Source: Planctomycetota bacterium
GTDB taxonomy: Bacteria; Planctomycetota; Planctomycetia; Gemmatales; Gemmataceae
NCBI GenBank assembly: GCA_021781415.1
Contig: JAJXWW010000138.1
Span: forward strand, 23,181 to 87,180
Direction: 5' to 3'
DNA: 64,000 nucleotides
Part shown: positions 18,282-26,561 of the stretch, one piece after another
Layout: the number at the start of each line of letters is the position of its first letter
How positions within the stretch are numbered: the stretch's first letter is position 1
Translations under genes and position numbers: made by a program
The notes under the pieces: model-generated
What the model saw: only the letters and a program-made list of their open reading frames with translations
What the model was told of the DNA's origin: nothing
Database searches by the model: none

Positions 18282-18335
18282 CTCGCGCCCAGCTTGGAGC
18301 GGTTCGTATTCGGTTTGCATCCAACGAACGGTCTC

Positions 18336-18394
18336 GGTTAGCCGCGCGCAGCGGAGCGTGTTGTCGCGCATTCCGCTGCGCGTCGCGGCTAACC
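18336..18394. repeat. Intergenic palindrome, GGTTAGCCGCG-ended family (copy B)
   Basis: Starts GGTTAGCCGCGCGCAGCGG and ends CCGCTGCGCGTCGCGGCTAACC in complementary form, with one 2-base indel between the arms. It lies 54 bases after the GT39-like gene. It shares its outer ends with copies at 5830 and 33270. Confidence 0.85.
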
Positions 18395-18581
18395 ATCGAG
18401 TTCGCGATTCGTGGGAACACCGATCTAACCCGAATAGGTCGCCACAGAGATCACGGGGATCGCAGAGAGGTAGCTTCTCAATAACCGTACATTTTGGCGC
18501 AGCTGATAGGGACGCGCTTTCCTACATCAAGAGTATGAAACTGGGGCTTCCCGATAACCCGGCCGAGGAACGCCCGCCGCC

Positions 18582-18956
18582 GTCACCTTCCGCGGCTACG
18601 AGCCGTATGTGGTGCAGGAACTCGTCATCCACAACCACAACACTCGCTACCTGCAGGCACGCTACGACCTGCCGGGCGGCGGCTCCGTGCTGGCACCGTT
18701 TGCCCAGGGCGTCTTGCCGGTCGGCGACGGCCACTTTGGTGCCAACCCGATCGCCTACATCCTGGACCAGTTTCCTCAGGCGCGCGTCACCGAGCCACTG
18801 CTGTTGGCGCAGCTGTGGGAGTACGGCATCGCTATCTCGGCTGGCCAGCTCCACCGCATCCTGACCGAAGACCACACGCTCTTTCACCAAGCGAAGGACG
18901 AGGGGTTCGCGCAGCAGCGGATCGTCCCCGAAAGCCAAGCCGTGCCCGCTCCCTGA
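18582..18956 (+). pseudogene. Truncated transposase remnant
   Basis: About 124 codons open from around 18582 (VTFRGYEPYVVQELVIHNHNT) to the stop at 18954-18956. Segments such as YLQARYDLPGGG, GHFGANPIAYILDQ, VTEPLLLAQLWEYGI and ISAGQLHRILTEDHTLFHQ look like the N-terminal part of a known but here unassigned bacterial transposase family, whose full-length members are several times longer. The catalytic region is absent, so this is a dead fragment. The upstream boundary and inverted repeats are not visible. Confidence is moderate because the family call is from pattern memory. Confidence 0.6.
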
Positions 18957-19556
18957 GAGACCGGCTGGTACGTTTTCTCTACAAGAACACCGCTCACCAG
19001 CACGCTCGGGTGGGGTGCGCGCAGTCGCTAACGCACTCGAAGCAGGGATATTGAGAAGTTACATAATTCTTCTTGCGGTAAGATGAGAGAGTGGTTAGAA
19101 AGAGAGGAGGTGTTGGCACGGGGTTTGGCTGAGACTCGCATATCAGCCGAACCCCGTGCCCGGGTGGGAGGTGAAAATGTGCGGAAGTCATTTCTGACTG
19201 AAAGATTGGGACTCGCTACCAATCTTTCCTCTCTTCTTTAAGCAAGCAACGTGCCAAACGATCGCTCTCTTTATCGTGGAGCAACCGGATTGTCACAACT
19301 CGCTTAAAATCCTTAAGTTGCGCAGAATCTCGGCTCGATGCTCGTTACTTTGGTCGCGCCGTCCGATCTGGACGCATCGACGGACTGCATTCTTTTAGCA
19401 CAAATGGCTGTCGCATTTTGCGGAGGCTGTCTCGTTTCGCGTCACACTATCTGGAAGCCTGCGGCGAGAGCGAGGATGAGGCGATGGGATTGACGGCGAG
19501 GTACGGTGTATGCAGGATAATGAGCAGTGTCACCTTGCCGCGCATGGCGGGAAGCG
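18957..19556. other. Long intergenic region with RNA-like hairpins
   Basis: 600 bases with no credible gene. Its central part (19080-19240) contains three successive hairpins, described separately as a candidate structured RNA. The remaining sequence on either side shows nothing recognisable. Confidence 0.5.
19080..19240 (+). ncRNA. Candidate structured small RNA
   Basis: Three hairpins lie in a row: 19115-19132/19143-19160 (18 bp with one G-U, loop GACTCGCATA), a 5-bp stem at 19186-19199, and 19200-19209/19219-19228 (10 bp, loop GACTCGCTA). The last is followed by a pyrimidine-rich CTCTCTTCTTT like an intrinsic terminator. Two loops share GACTCGC. There is no adjacent downstream gene it could attenuate. 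No known RNA family is recognised and no promoter is certain. Confidence 0.4.
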
Positions 19557-20348
19557 ATGTATCTCTCGTGGCGGAGTGCCCCCGTGTTGAGTATTCTGTT
19601 GGTTCTGTTCGTGGTATTTGTCGTCCTCGCTCTCCTGTTGGCGGCGTGGACGCTGTTCTTTCAGAGCTACATCTACAGTGAACCGGTCGAGGCGATCTAT
19701 TGGCGCGCTCCCGCCGCTGCCGCCGCCCTGACACTGTTTCTGTCGCTGTGGATCACGGTCGATTATCGCAGCATCGAGAAGCCCACGGACGAAGGCCGCT
19801 ATCGCCCCCTGCATGAATCCAGCGCCTTCGAGACCGAGTTTTACGAATATCTCACCGTCGTCTACCGCGACCGCACGCGAGATCAGTATATGCTACAGGG
19901 AGACTATACCTATCGAAATAAGAGCGGCAAGGAGCCTTCGAGCAAGCCGAAACAACAGATCGTGGCCCACCACAAGGACAAGGAAGAAGAAAAGCACGTT
20001 TTCAATGTCGAAGAGAAAGATGGGAAGATCCGCTATGTGGAAGAGGGCAACTCCTCGCGCGCGATGGAGGACGGATACCTCGGTCGCATTCGCACCTTTC
20101 ATTTCGGCTGGCTCTTCGTGTCGCTGCTGTTGAATTGCGGCTTCGCGGTCGTGTGGTTCGCATCCATATGGTTGCTCCTGCACTTTCAATGGTTGCACGC
20201 GCTGGGCTTGGCCTTCGTGTTTTGGTTGATCTCCCTCTTCGTCTTGCCCATGATTCTCAGCCAAGCCGAAGGAGTGCGCAAAGGGCGACTCGCGCCGCCG
20301 TCTCTTCCGCAAACCGCCTGGCGACTCCCAAGGCAATCTCTGGCATGA
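19557..20348 (+). CDS. Hypothetical membrane protein
   Basis: 263 residues from ATG 19557; an upstream in-frame start at 19527 is possible. Two membrane helices lie near the N-terminus (about 8-33 and 51-66), followed by a charged soluble middle (about 70-165, rich in Lys, Glu and Asp with YLTVVYRDRTRDQYML). Two further helices come near the C-terminus (WLFVSLLLNCGFAVVWFASIWLLLHF and the adjoining segment to VLPMIL). No family is recognised. It precedes the sulfatase gene by 35 bases, so co-transcription is likely. Confidence 0.75.
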   Translation: MYLSWRSAPVLSILLVLFVVFVVLALLLAAWTLFFQSYIYSEPVEAIYWRAPAAAAALTLFLSLWITVDYRSIEKPTDEGRYRPLHESSAFETEFYEYLTVVYRDRTRDQYMLQGDYTYRNKSGKEPSSKPKQQIVAHHKDKEEEKHVFNVEEKDGKIRYVEEGNSSRAMEDGYLGRIRTFHFGWLFVSLLLNCGFAVVWFASIWLLLHFQWLHALGLAFVFWLISLFVLPMILSQAEGVRKGRLAPPSLPQTAWRLPRQSLA

Positions 20349-20383
20349 GAGAAATAGAACCTCGAAAGAGAGCGAGCAACACG

Positions 20384-21835
20384 ATGAGATACGGCTCGAT
20401 TCTTTGGGCGGCTGCCGCGTTTGCATCCGCCGCCGTTCCCGTTCGCGGCGAGGACAAGCCGCGCCGACCCAACATCTTGCTCATCGTTCCCGATCAGCTG
20501 CGTGCCCAAGCGCTCGGCTGCATGGGCAATGGCGACGTGAAGACGCCGAACATCGATCGCCTCGCGGGACAAGGAGTTCTGTTCCGACAGACCTTCGCCA
20601 ATACTCCGGTCTGTTGTCCCGCGCGCGCCGTGATGTTGACCGGCAAGTACGCGCACAAAAACGGGATGGTGTGCAACGATCTGCGCCTGCGCGAATCGGA
20701 GACGACGTTGGCGGAACTGTTGAAAGCAGCCGGCTATCAAACCGGCCTGATCGGCAAATGGCATCTCGATGGAGGCAAGCGCGATCCGGGGTTCGTGCCG
20801 CCGGGACCGCGCCGGCAAGGATTCGACTTCTGGGCCGCCTGCGAGTGCCGTCACGATCACTTCAATCCCGTCTACTTCCGCAACGACGCGAAACCGATCC
20901 GTCCGGGTAAGTTCGAGGCGGAAGCACTCACCGACGTGGCCGAAGAGTTCATCCGCGCCAATCGGACCCGGCCGTTCTTTCTCATGCTGTCGATGGGACC
21001 GCCGCACGATCCCTACGGCGCGCCGGAGCGCTATAGGAAACTTTACGACGCGCAAAAGTTGAAGATGCCGCCCAACTGGAAGGAAGGCGTTCGGCAAGCG
21101 GGGCGCAAGGAGATCGCCGCCTACTATGCGGCCATCACGGCCATCGACGATCAAGTCGGCCGCCTCATGCGCTTGCTCGACGATCTGGCGCTCGAAAAAG
21201 ACACCATCGTGGCATTCACTTCCGACCACGGCGACATGCTCGGCTCGCAAGGCGCGCGGCTCAAGCGCAAACCGTGGGAAGAGTCGATTCGCGTTCCAGG
21301 CATCTTCCGCTGTCCGGGCCGCGTCAAGCCCGCGCATCGCACCGATGCCTTACTCAGCCACATCGATCTCGCGCCGACGCTGTTGTCGTTGTGCGGCGCG
21401 GAGATACCCAAGGGCATGCAAGGCGGCGATCTCTCCAAGGTGGTGACGGGCGAGAAAGACGAGGGGCCAGACTCGGCGTTCTTTCAAATCTTCGTCCCAT
21501 TTGCCGGCGACGGTACGCCCAATCCCTGGCGCGGCGTGCGAACGCAACACCATATGTACGCGCGCACCGAGGGCAAACCGTGGGTGCTGTACGATCTGAA
21601 GAACGATCCGCACGAATTGAAAAACCTGGCGTCGGACCCGGCCAGCGCTCCCCTCCAACGGGAATTAGAGGCACGCTTGACGAAGTGGATGCGCGACACC
21701 GGAGATTCGTGGAAATGGAACTCGATGTTGCCGGTCGAGGACAAGGGAAGGCTCTTTCGTTTCGAGACGTTCTACACGATCGACGAATACGTCCAGTGGG
21801 CGGCCCGACATCCGGACTTGGCTCCGAAAGATTGA
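20384..21835 (+). CDS. Secreted sulfatase
   Basis: 483 residues from ATG 20384. A signal peptide (about 1-22) directs export. The sulfatase signature is C77-C-P-A-R81, where C77 would be converted to formylglycine by a sulfatase-maturing enzyme. Metal-binding and active-site segments are present: ILLIVPDQLRAQALGC, LIGKWHLDGG, and FTSDHGDMLGSQG. Late motifs (HMYARTEGKPWVLYDLKNDPHELKNLASDP) are standard. It hydrolyses sulfate esters, probably from sulfated polysaccharides, a hallmark of planctomycetes. The specific substrate is unknown. Confidence 0.95.
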   Translation: MRYGSILWAAAAFASAAVPVRGEDKPRRPNILLIVPDQLRAQALGCMGNGDVKTPNIDRLAGQGVLFRQTFANTPVCCPARAVMLTGKYAHKNGMVCNDLRLRESETTLAELLKAAGYQTGLIGKWHLDGGKRDPGFVPPGPRRQGFDFWAACECRHDHFNPVYFRNDAKPIRPGKFEAEALTDVAEEFIRANRTRPFFLMLSMGPPHDPYGAPERYRKLYDAQKLKMPPNWKEGVRQAGRKEIAAYYAAITAIDDQVGRLMRLLDDLALEKDTIVAFTSDHGDMLGSQGARLKRKPWEESIRVPGIFRCPGRVKPAHRTDALLSHIDLAPTLLSLCGAEIPKGMQGGDLSKVVTGEKDEGPDSAFFQIFVPFAGDGTPNPWRGVRTQHHMYARTEGKPWVLYDLKNDPHELKNLASDPASAPLQRELEARLTKWMRDTGDSWKWNSMLPVEDKGRLFRFETFYTIDEYVQWAARHPDLAPKD

Positions 21836-22006
21836 TCGAGTCCGTCGATTTGTCGCGCTCCATCGGATCGATGGACAACCGGGTGAGTCGTAAGAAACGA
21901 GGTCCACCCTCGGAAGCTCTCCGTTGGTGGACGGTGGAGAAACCCATAAACTTACCGAAGATCGAAGTCGATTGTTCCCCGCCCGTATCGTGAGAAAGGT
22001 AGACCT

Positions 22007-23302
22007 ATGACATCTGTACCGATTCCCGGAAAGTTGGCTCTGCTGGTCGGCGGCGGTCCAGCTCCGGGGATCAACGGCGTAATCAGCTCGGTGGCCATTG
22101 AGGCGATCGAGCAAGGCATCGAAGTGATCGGTTGCCGCGATGGTTTTCAGTGGTTGGTCAAGGGCGACGACACGCGCCACGAAACATTGACCATCGACAA
22201 AGTGAAGGCCATCCACCTCCGTGGCGGCTCGATGTTGGGCACGTCGCGCACCAATCCCACCAAGTCCGAGAAGGACATGCAGAACGTGTTGGACGTGTTT
22301 CGCCGTCTCAACGTCACCATGTTGGTGACCATCGGCGGCGATGATACGGCCTTCTCCGGCAGCCAAGTTTACGCCAAAGGCGGCGGAGCGATACGCGTCG
22401 CCCATGTGCCCAAGACGATCGACAACGACCTGCCTCTGCCCGGTTCGACGCCGACGTTCGGCTTCGAGACGGCGCGACAAGTCGGCGTCGGCATCATTCG
22501 CAATCTCGCCGAGGACGCGCGCACCACTTCGCGCTGGTATCTCATCGTCAGCATGGGACGGGCGGCGGGACATTTGGCTCTGGGCATCGGCAAGGCTTCC
22601 GCCGCCACCCTGACCGTCATCCCCGAAGAGTTTAACGATCATCGCGTCACGCTCGACGAACTGTGCGACATCCTCATCGGCAGCATTATCAAGCGTCGAA
22701 GCATGGGAGCGAATTACGGTGTCGCCGTCCTGGCCGAGGGCTTGTTGGAAGCCATCGGCGAGTCGGGACTCTTGGAGTGCATGAGTACGGCGCAGCTGGG
22801 ACGCTACGGCCAAATCATTCGCGATCCGCACGGCCATCTGCGTCTGGGCGAAATCGAATTTGGCCGCATGATAAAAGATCGACTTTCGGCGCGATTGGAA
22901 GAACTCAATCTGTCGGTGACGTTGATCGACAAGGATCTCGGTTACGAGTTGCGCTGTGCCGATCCGATACCGTTCGACGCCGAGTACACGCGCGATCTGG
23001 GCTACGGCGCGGTGAAATTCCTGCGTTCGGAAGAAGCGGGTAAGTACGGGGCGATCATCAGTTTGGTGGGCGGCCACCTCGAACCGCTGCCGTTCGACAA
23101 GATGATTAACCCCAAAACACTGCGGATGCAGACGCGACGGGTCAATGTCGCCGGCGAAGGTTACGAGTGCGCCCGTCGCTACATGATCCGCCTGGAGCGG
23201 CGCGATTTCGACAACCCGCAGCGTTTGGCGAAACTGGCCGGCACCGCCGGGATGACCCCCGATCAGTTCCGCCAGCGATTCGAATATGTCGTGACGAAGT
23301 GA
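22007..23302 (+). CDS. 6-phosphofructokinase, pyrophosphate-type
   Basis: 431 residues. It phosphorylates fructose 6-phosphate in glycolysis. The glycine-rich start (ALLVGGGPAPGINGVI) and the motifs TIGGDDTAFSG (110-114 GGDDT) and VPKTIDNDLPLPG (135-141) are clear. In ATP-dependent enzymes these read GGDGS/T and PGTIDND; the second Asp of GGDDT and the Lys of PKTIDND mark pyrophosphate-dependent enzymes. The reaction would therefore be reversible and use PPi. Complete, preceded by a divergence-free gap after the sulfatase. Short tandem repeats follow its stop codon. Confidence 0.93.
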   Translation: MTSVPIPGKLALLVGGGPAPGINGVISSVAIEAIEQGIEVIGCRDGFQWLVKGDDTRHETLTIDKVKAIHLRGGSMLGTSRTNPTKSEKDMQNVLDVFRRLNVTMLVTIGGDDTAFSGSQVYAKGGGAIRVAHVPKTIDNDLPLPGSTPTFGFETARQVGVGIIRNLAEDARTTSRWYLIVSMGRAAGHLALGIGKASAATLTVIPEEFNDHRVTLDELCDILIGSIIKRRSMGANYGVAVLAEGLLEAIGESGLLECMSTAQLGRYGQIIRDPHGHLRLGEIEFGRMIKDRLSARLEELNLSVTLIDKDLGYELRCADPIPFDAEYTRDLGYGAVKFLRSEEAGKYGAIISLVGGHLEPLPFDKMINPKTLRMQTRRVNVAGEGYECARRYMIRLERRDFDNPQRLAKLAGTAGMTPDQFRQRFEYVVTK

Positions 23303-23311
23303 GACACATCT

Positions 23312-23404
23312 CGGCGAACCGGCAGCTGACGCAGCCGGTTCGCCGTACCCGGCAGCTCACGCAGCCGGTTCGCCGTACCCGGCAGCTCACGCAGCCGGTT
23401 CGCC
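23312..23404. repeat. 30-base tandem repeat forming hairpins
   Basis: The unit CGCCGTACCCGGCAGCTCAC plus ten more bases occurs at 23341-23370 and 23371-23400, with a diverged copy at 23312-23340. Between units, GGCGAACCGGC (23313-23323) can pair with GCCGGTTCGCC (23334-23344), an 11-bp stem. It lies 10 bases after the phosphofructokinase stop and may terminate or stabilise its transcript. Confidence 0.85.
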
Positions 23405-23622
23405 AAGATGACAGGCTGACGCTGACGCGCTGACGCGATGGGGTACACTCGCTGGCATCTACCGCGCGCATCTTCTATACTAACCTCTTGTCCGTTTTCG
23501 GGGAGACCGGCCAGGGTGGCCGGACGGAGACGGCGAAAACCTCTTTCTTTCAAACGCATCGCCTGTCTTGCCAGGAGTCGGGTGCGTCCACGGCGGGACC
23601 GGCGGAGAGGATGCCTCCTTTT
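23405..23622. promoter_or_regulatory. Leader region of rpsA
   Basis: About 200 bases between the tandem repeat and the rpsA start. The S1 frame is open back to 23488, but the translation there does not resemble S1. Ribosomal S1 genes are commonly autoregulated through the leader. I see no specific operator, so this is only an expectation. Confidence 0.35.
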
Positions 23623-25440
23623 ATGGTCAATCGTAATTTGTTGCGCCAGTTCGACCTGTCCGAGAGCGAGTTACAACAAGAGCTGCGCGACATCTTCCAC
23701 GTCCCCGAAACGGGGGGCGACGAAGAACAATGGCTGCCGGCGGAAGCCCAGCAATTCGAGGTCAATAAAATCATTAAGGGTCGGGTCGTCAACATCATCG
23801 GCGACGATGTCGTCGTCGATGTCGGCTACAAAAGCGAGGGCATTATTGCCCTGCAAGAGTGGTACGACGAAGGCGACGATAAAGTCCATCCGCCCACCGT
23901 CGGCATCGAGATCGATGTGCTGCTCGACGCCGTCGAAGACGAAGGCGGCGCGATCGTCCTCAGCTATCGCAAGGCGCGGCGTCAGAAAGAATGGGAAGAC
24001 GTCATCGCCAAGCACAAGGAAGGCGATGTCGTGGCCGGGCTTGTGACGCGCAAGATCAAGGGCGGATTGCTCGTCAACATCGGCGTCAACGTCTTCTTGC
24101 CTGCCTCGCAGGTGGACATCCGCCGACCGCCGGACATTGCCGATTACATCAATAAAACCATCGAGTGCAAGATCCTCAAGATCGATGAAGCGCGGCGCAA
24201 TATCGTCGTCAGCCGCCGCAAACTTCTGGAAGATCAGCGCGAGGAGATGAAGAAGAAGCTCCTCAACGAGATCGAGATCGGCCAGCTGCGCAAAGGCGTG
24301 GTCAAGAACATTGCCGAGTTCGGCGCGTTCGTCGATCTGGGTGGCATCGACGGTTTGCTGCACATCACCGACATGAGTTGGGGCCGCGTCAACAATCCCC
24401 ACGAAGTCGTACACATCGATCAGCAGCTCGAAGTGTACATCTTGCAGGTGGACAAGGACAAGGAAAAGATAGCCCTCAGCCTCAAGCACAAGTCGCCGAG
24501 TCCGTGGGCCAATGTCGCCGACAAGTATCCGGTCAACAGCCGTCATACTGGCGAAGTCGTCAACGTGATGAGCTACGGCGCGTTCGTCAAGCTCGAACCG
24601 GGCATCGAAGGCTTGGTTCACATCAGCGAGATGAGTTGGACCAAACGCATCAACCACCCCAGCGAACTGGTGGCCATCGGCGATCAGATCGAGGTGCAAG
24701 TCCTGAACATCAACAAGGACAAGCAAGAAATCTCACTGGGCATGAAGCAAGTGCAGCCCAACCCGTGGGATAAGGTGGCCGAACGCTATCCGCCTAATAC
24801 TGTGGTCAGCGGCGTGGTGCGCAACCTGACGAACTACGGCGCGTTCATCGAGATCGAAGAAGGCATCGACGGCTTGCTGCACGTCAGCGATATGAGTTGG
24901 GTGCGCAAGGTGGCCCATCCGAGCGAAGTAGTGGCCAAGGGCGACAAGGTAACGTGCATCGTTCTCAACGTCGATCAAGAGCGCAAACGCATCGCACTGG
25001 GCCTGAAGCAAATGAACAACGATCCGTGGGAAGGCGACATCCCCGGACGGTACAAGCCCGGCGAGATCAAGAAGGGCAAGGTGACGAAGCTGACGAACTT
25101 CGGCGTCTTCGTCGAGTTGGAACCTGGCCTCGAAGGCTTGCTGCACATTTCGGAGTTGGCCGAAGAGAAGGTCGAAAGTCCCGAAGATGTGGTCAAGGTC
25201 GGCGACGAGATCGAGGTCAAAGTATTGCGCGTGGACGCGGCGGATCGCAAGATCGGCCTCAGTCGCAAGCGTTTGAACTGGACCGGCGAGGAAGCTGAAA
25301 ATCTCGAGACCACGGAGGAAATGGACGAGGGCAAGGAAGGAGCGGCTCCGAAGCGCGAGTTGCGCGGCGGCACCGGCTCCGGCGGCGGTCAGCTGTTCAC
25401 GATGCCTGGCGAGACTCCGGCGGAGGAGCCCAAAGAGTAG
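23623..25440 (+). CDS. rpsA: 30S ribosomal protein S1
   Basis: 605 residues from ATG 23623; ATG 23611, four codons earlier, is also possible. Six S1 RNA-binding domains follow one another (starts near IIKGRVVNIIGDD, GDVVAGLVTRKIKGG, KGVVKNIAEFGAFV, GEVVNVMSYGAFV, SGVVRNLTNYGAFI, KGKVTKLTNFGVFV), the standard plan. It helps mRNAs bind the small ribosomal subunit. The acidic tail after LSRKRLNWTGEE is encoded by DNA that recurs 2.2 kb downstream; the restriction-modification module sits between the two copies. Essential and intact here. Confidence 0.97.
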   Translation: MVNRNLLRQFDLSESELQQELRDIFHVPETGGDEEQWLPAEAQQFEVNKIIKGRVVNIIGDDVVVDVGYKSEGIIALQEWYDEGDDKVHPPTVGIEIDVLLDAVEDEGGAIVLSYRKARRQKEWEDVIAKHKEGDVVAGLVTRKIKGGLLVNIGVNVFLPASQVDIRRPPDIADYINKTIECKILKIDEARRNIVVSRRKLLEDQREEMKKKLLNEIEIGQLRKGVVKNIAEFGAFVDLGGIDGLLHITDMSWGRVNNPHEVVHIDQQLEVYILQVDKDKEKIALSLKHKSPSPWANVADKYPVNSRHTGEVVNVMSYGAFVKLEPGIEGLVHISEMSWTKRINHPSELVAIGDQIEVQVLNINKDKQEISLGMKQVQPNPWDKVAERYPPNTVVSGVVRNLTNYGAFIEIEEGIDGLLHVSDMSWVRKVAHPSEVVAKGDKVTCIVLNVDQERKRIALGLKQMNNDPWEGDIPGRYKPGEIKKGKVTKLTNFGVFVELEPGLEGLLHISELAEEKVESPEDVVKVGDEIEVKVLRVDAADRKIGLSRKRLNWTGEEAENLETTEEMDEGKEGAAPKRELRGGTGSGGGQLFTMPGETPAEEPKE

Positions 25441-25443
25441 GGC
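25291..25443 (+). repeat. Direct repeat, rpsA 3' end, left copy
   Basis: Last part of rpsA. Bases 25291-25347 match 27673-27729 with one difference, and 25387-25427 match 27738-27778 exactly. The left copy has about 30 extra bases between these two blocks. Confidence 0.95.
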
Positions 25444-25480
25444 ACGAGTACCAGCGATCCGCAAAAGGATCATCGCAGAT

Positions 25481-25510
25481 CCCCTTTCCCCTGACTTCAG
25501 GGGAAAGGGG
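25481..25510. terminator. 14-bp hairpin downstream of rpsA left copy
   Basis: CCCCTTTCCCCTGA (25481-25494) pairs perfectly with 25497-25510. No T-run follows. It lies inside the inserted module, 40 bases after the rpsA stop, and could serve as the replacement terminator. Confidence 0.6.
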
Positions 25511-25622
25511 GCAGTTCTCACTTCGATCCGTCTCGCCTTAAGCGTCGAGAGACAAGTAGTGAAAAGTCGGAGTTCTTGAGAAAGTAGCGGACTGGGTTGG
25601 CAATTCTGTAAAAGGTCCACTC

Positions 25623-26561
25623 ATGACCGATCCCAGAAAAAAAGTGTCCGGGCAGCACGGCGTTCCGAAACGCCGGCCTCCCCAAGTATCCGCCCTGAAT
25701 GGTGCGAAAGTGATTCCGTTTGGGTGGTATGGAGGAAAGTTTTCCCACCTGGCGTGGCTTCTTCCCCTGCTGCCGAAGTGTCATCATTACTGCGAGCCGT
25801 TTGCCGGTTCGGGAGCCGTTCTCTTGAATCGCCCCCCATCTCCAATTGAAACCTACAACGATCTGGATGGAGAAGTCGTCAACTTCTTCCGGGTATTGCG
25901 GAGCGAAAAGGAGAAGCTGATCGAGGGCATCGGCCTAACCCCCTTCTCACGCGAGGAATTTGACCTGGCCTGCAAGCTCGATCCAGAAATCAATTCGCTC
26001 GAACGCGCTCGACGCTTTTACGTTCGCGCTCGCCAGGTAAGAACGGGCTTGGCGCAAACGGCAACATTGGGTCGATGGGCCAATTGCAAGAACACTTCGC
26101 GCGCGGGAATGAGCGGAGTCATTAGCCGCTGGCTCGGGGCCATCGACGACTTGCCGATCATCGCCGAACGACTCTTGCGCGTTCAGATCGAAAATCGGCC
26201 CGCAGTGGATGTCATTCGATTGTACGACTCCGAGCAGACGCTCTTTTACTGCGATCCTCCCTACGTTCACGAAACGCGGGGCGATGCCAAAGCGTATGGA
26301 TACGAGATGACGAATCGAGAACACGCGGAATTGGCCCAATTGCTCGACGGCGTTCGCGGGATGGTGGCCGTCTCGAATTATTCGTGCCAATTGATGGACG
26401 ATCTCTACCGGCCTCCGAAATGGCGGAAGATTCTTGGCGAGGCGCGTACCAATCACTCCACCAAGGGCACTCGCGTCGAGGTTCTTTGGACCAATTTCGA
26501 TCCCCAAGAGGCGGTAAATAAGTCTCATGGCGAAAGATTCTTGTTCGGAGATTCTCGATAG
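25623..26561 (+). CDS. DNA adenine methyltransferase, D12 class
   Basis: 312 residues. It transfers methyl from SAM to adenine N6 in a specific DNA sequence. Motif X (FGWYGGKFSHL), motif I (CEPFAGSGAVLL, FAGSG at 60-64) and motif IV (DPPY at 211-214) appear in the order of the Dam/D12 class. It overlaps the downstream endonuclease gene by 35 bases, so it protects against that enzyme in a type II restriction-modification unit. The composition appears less GC-rich than the flanks, in keeping with transfer. Confidence 0.93.
   Translation: MTDPRKKVSGQHGVPKRRPPQVSALNGAKVIPFGWYGGKFSHLAWLLPLLPKCHHYCEPFAGSGAVLLNRPPSPIETYNDLDGEVVNFFRVLRSEKEKLIEGIGLTPFSREEFDLACKLDPEINSLERARRFYVRARQVRTGLAQTATLGRWANCKNTSRAGMSGVISRWLGAIDDLPIIAERLLRVQIENRPAVDVIRLYDSEQTLFYCDPPYVHETRGDAKAYGYEMTNREHAELAQLLDGVRGMVAVSNYSCQLMDDLYRPPKWRKILGEARTNHSTKGTRVEVLWTNFDPQEAVNKSHGERFLFGDSR

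Noticed and set aside
20186..21337. Long frame opposite the sulfatase gene
   Set aside because: Shadow frame; sulfatase signature is on the plus strand.
21665..23077. 470-codon frame opposite phosphofructokinase
   Set aside because: Shadow frame; the PFK motifs are on the plus strand.
23312..23404. CRISPR array
   Set aside because: Units are directly adjacent with no spacers, and only three; it is a tandem repeat.
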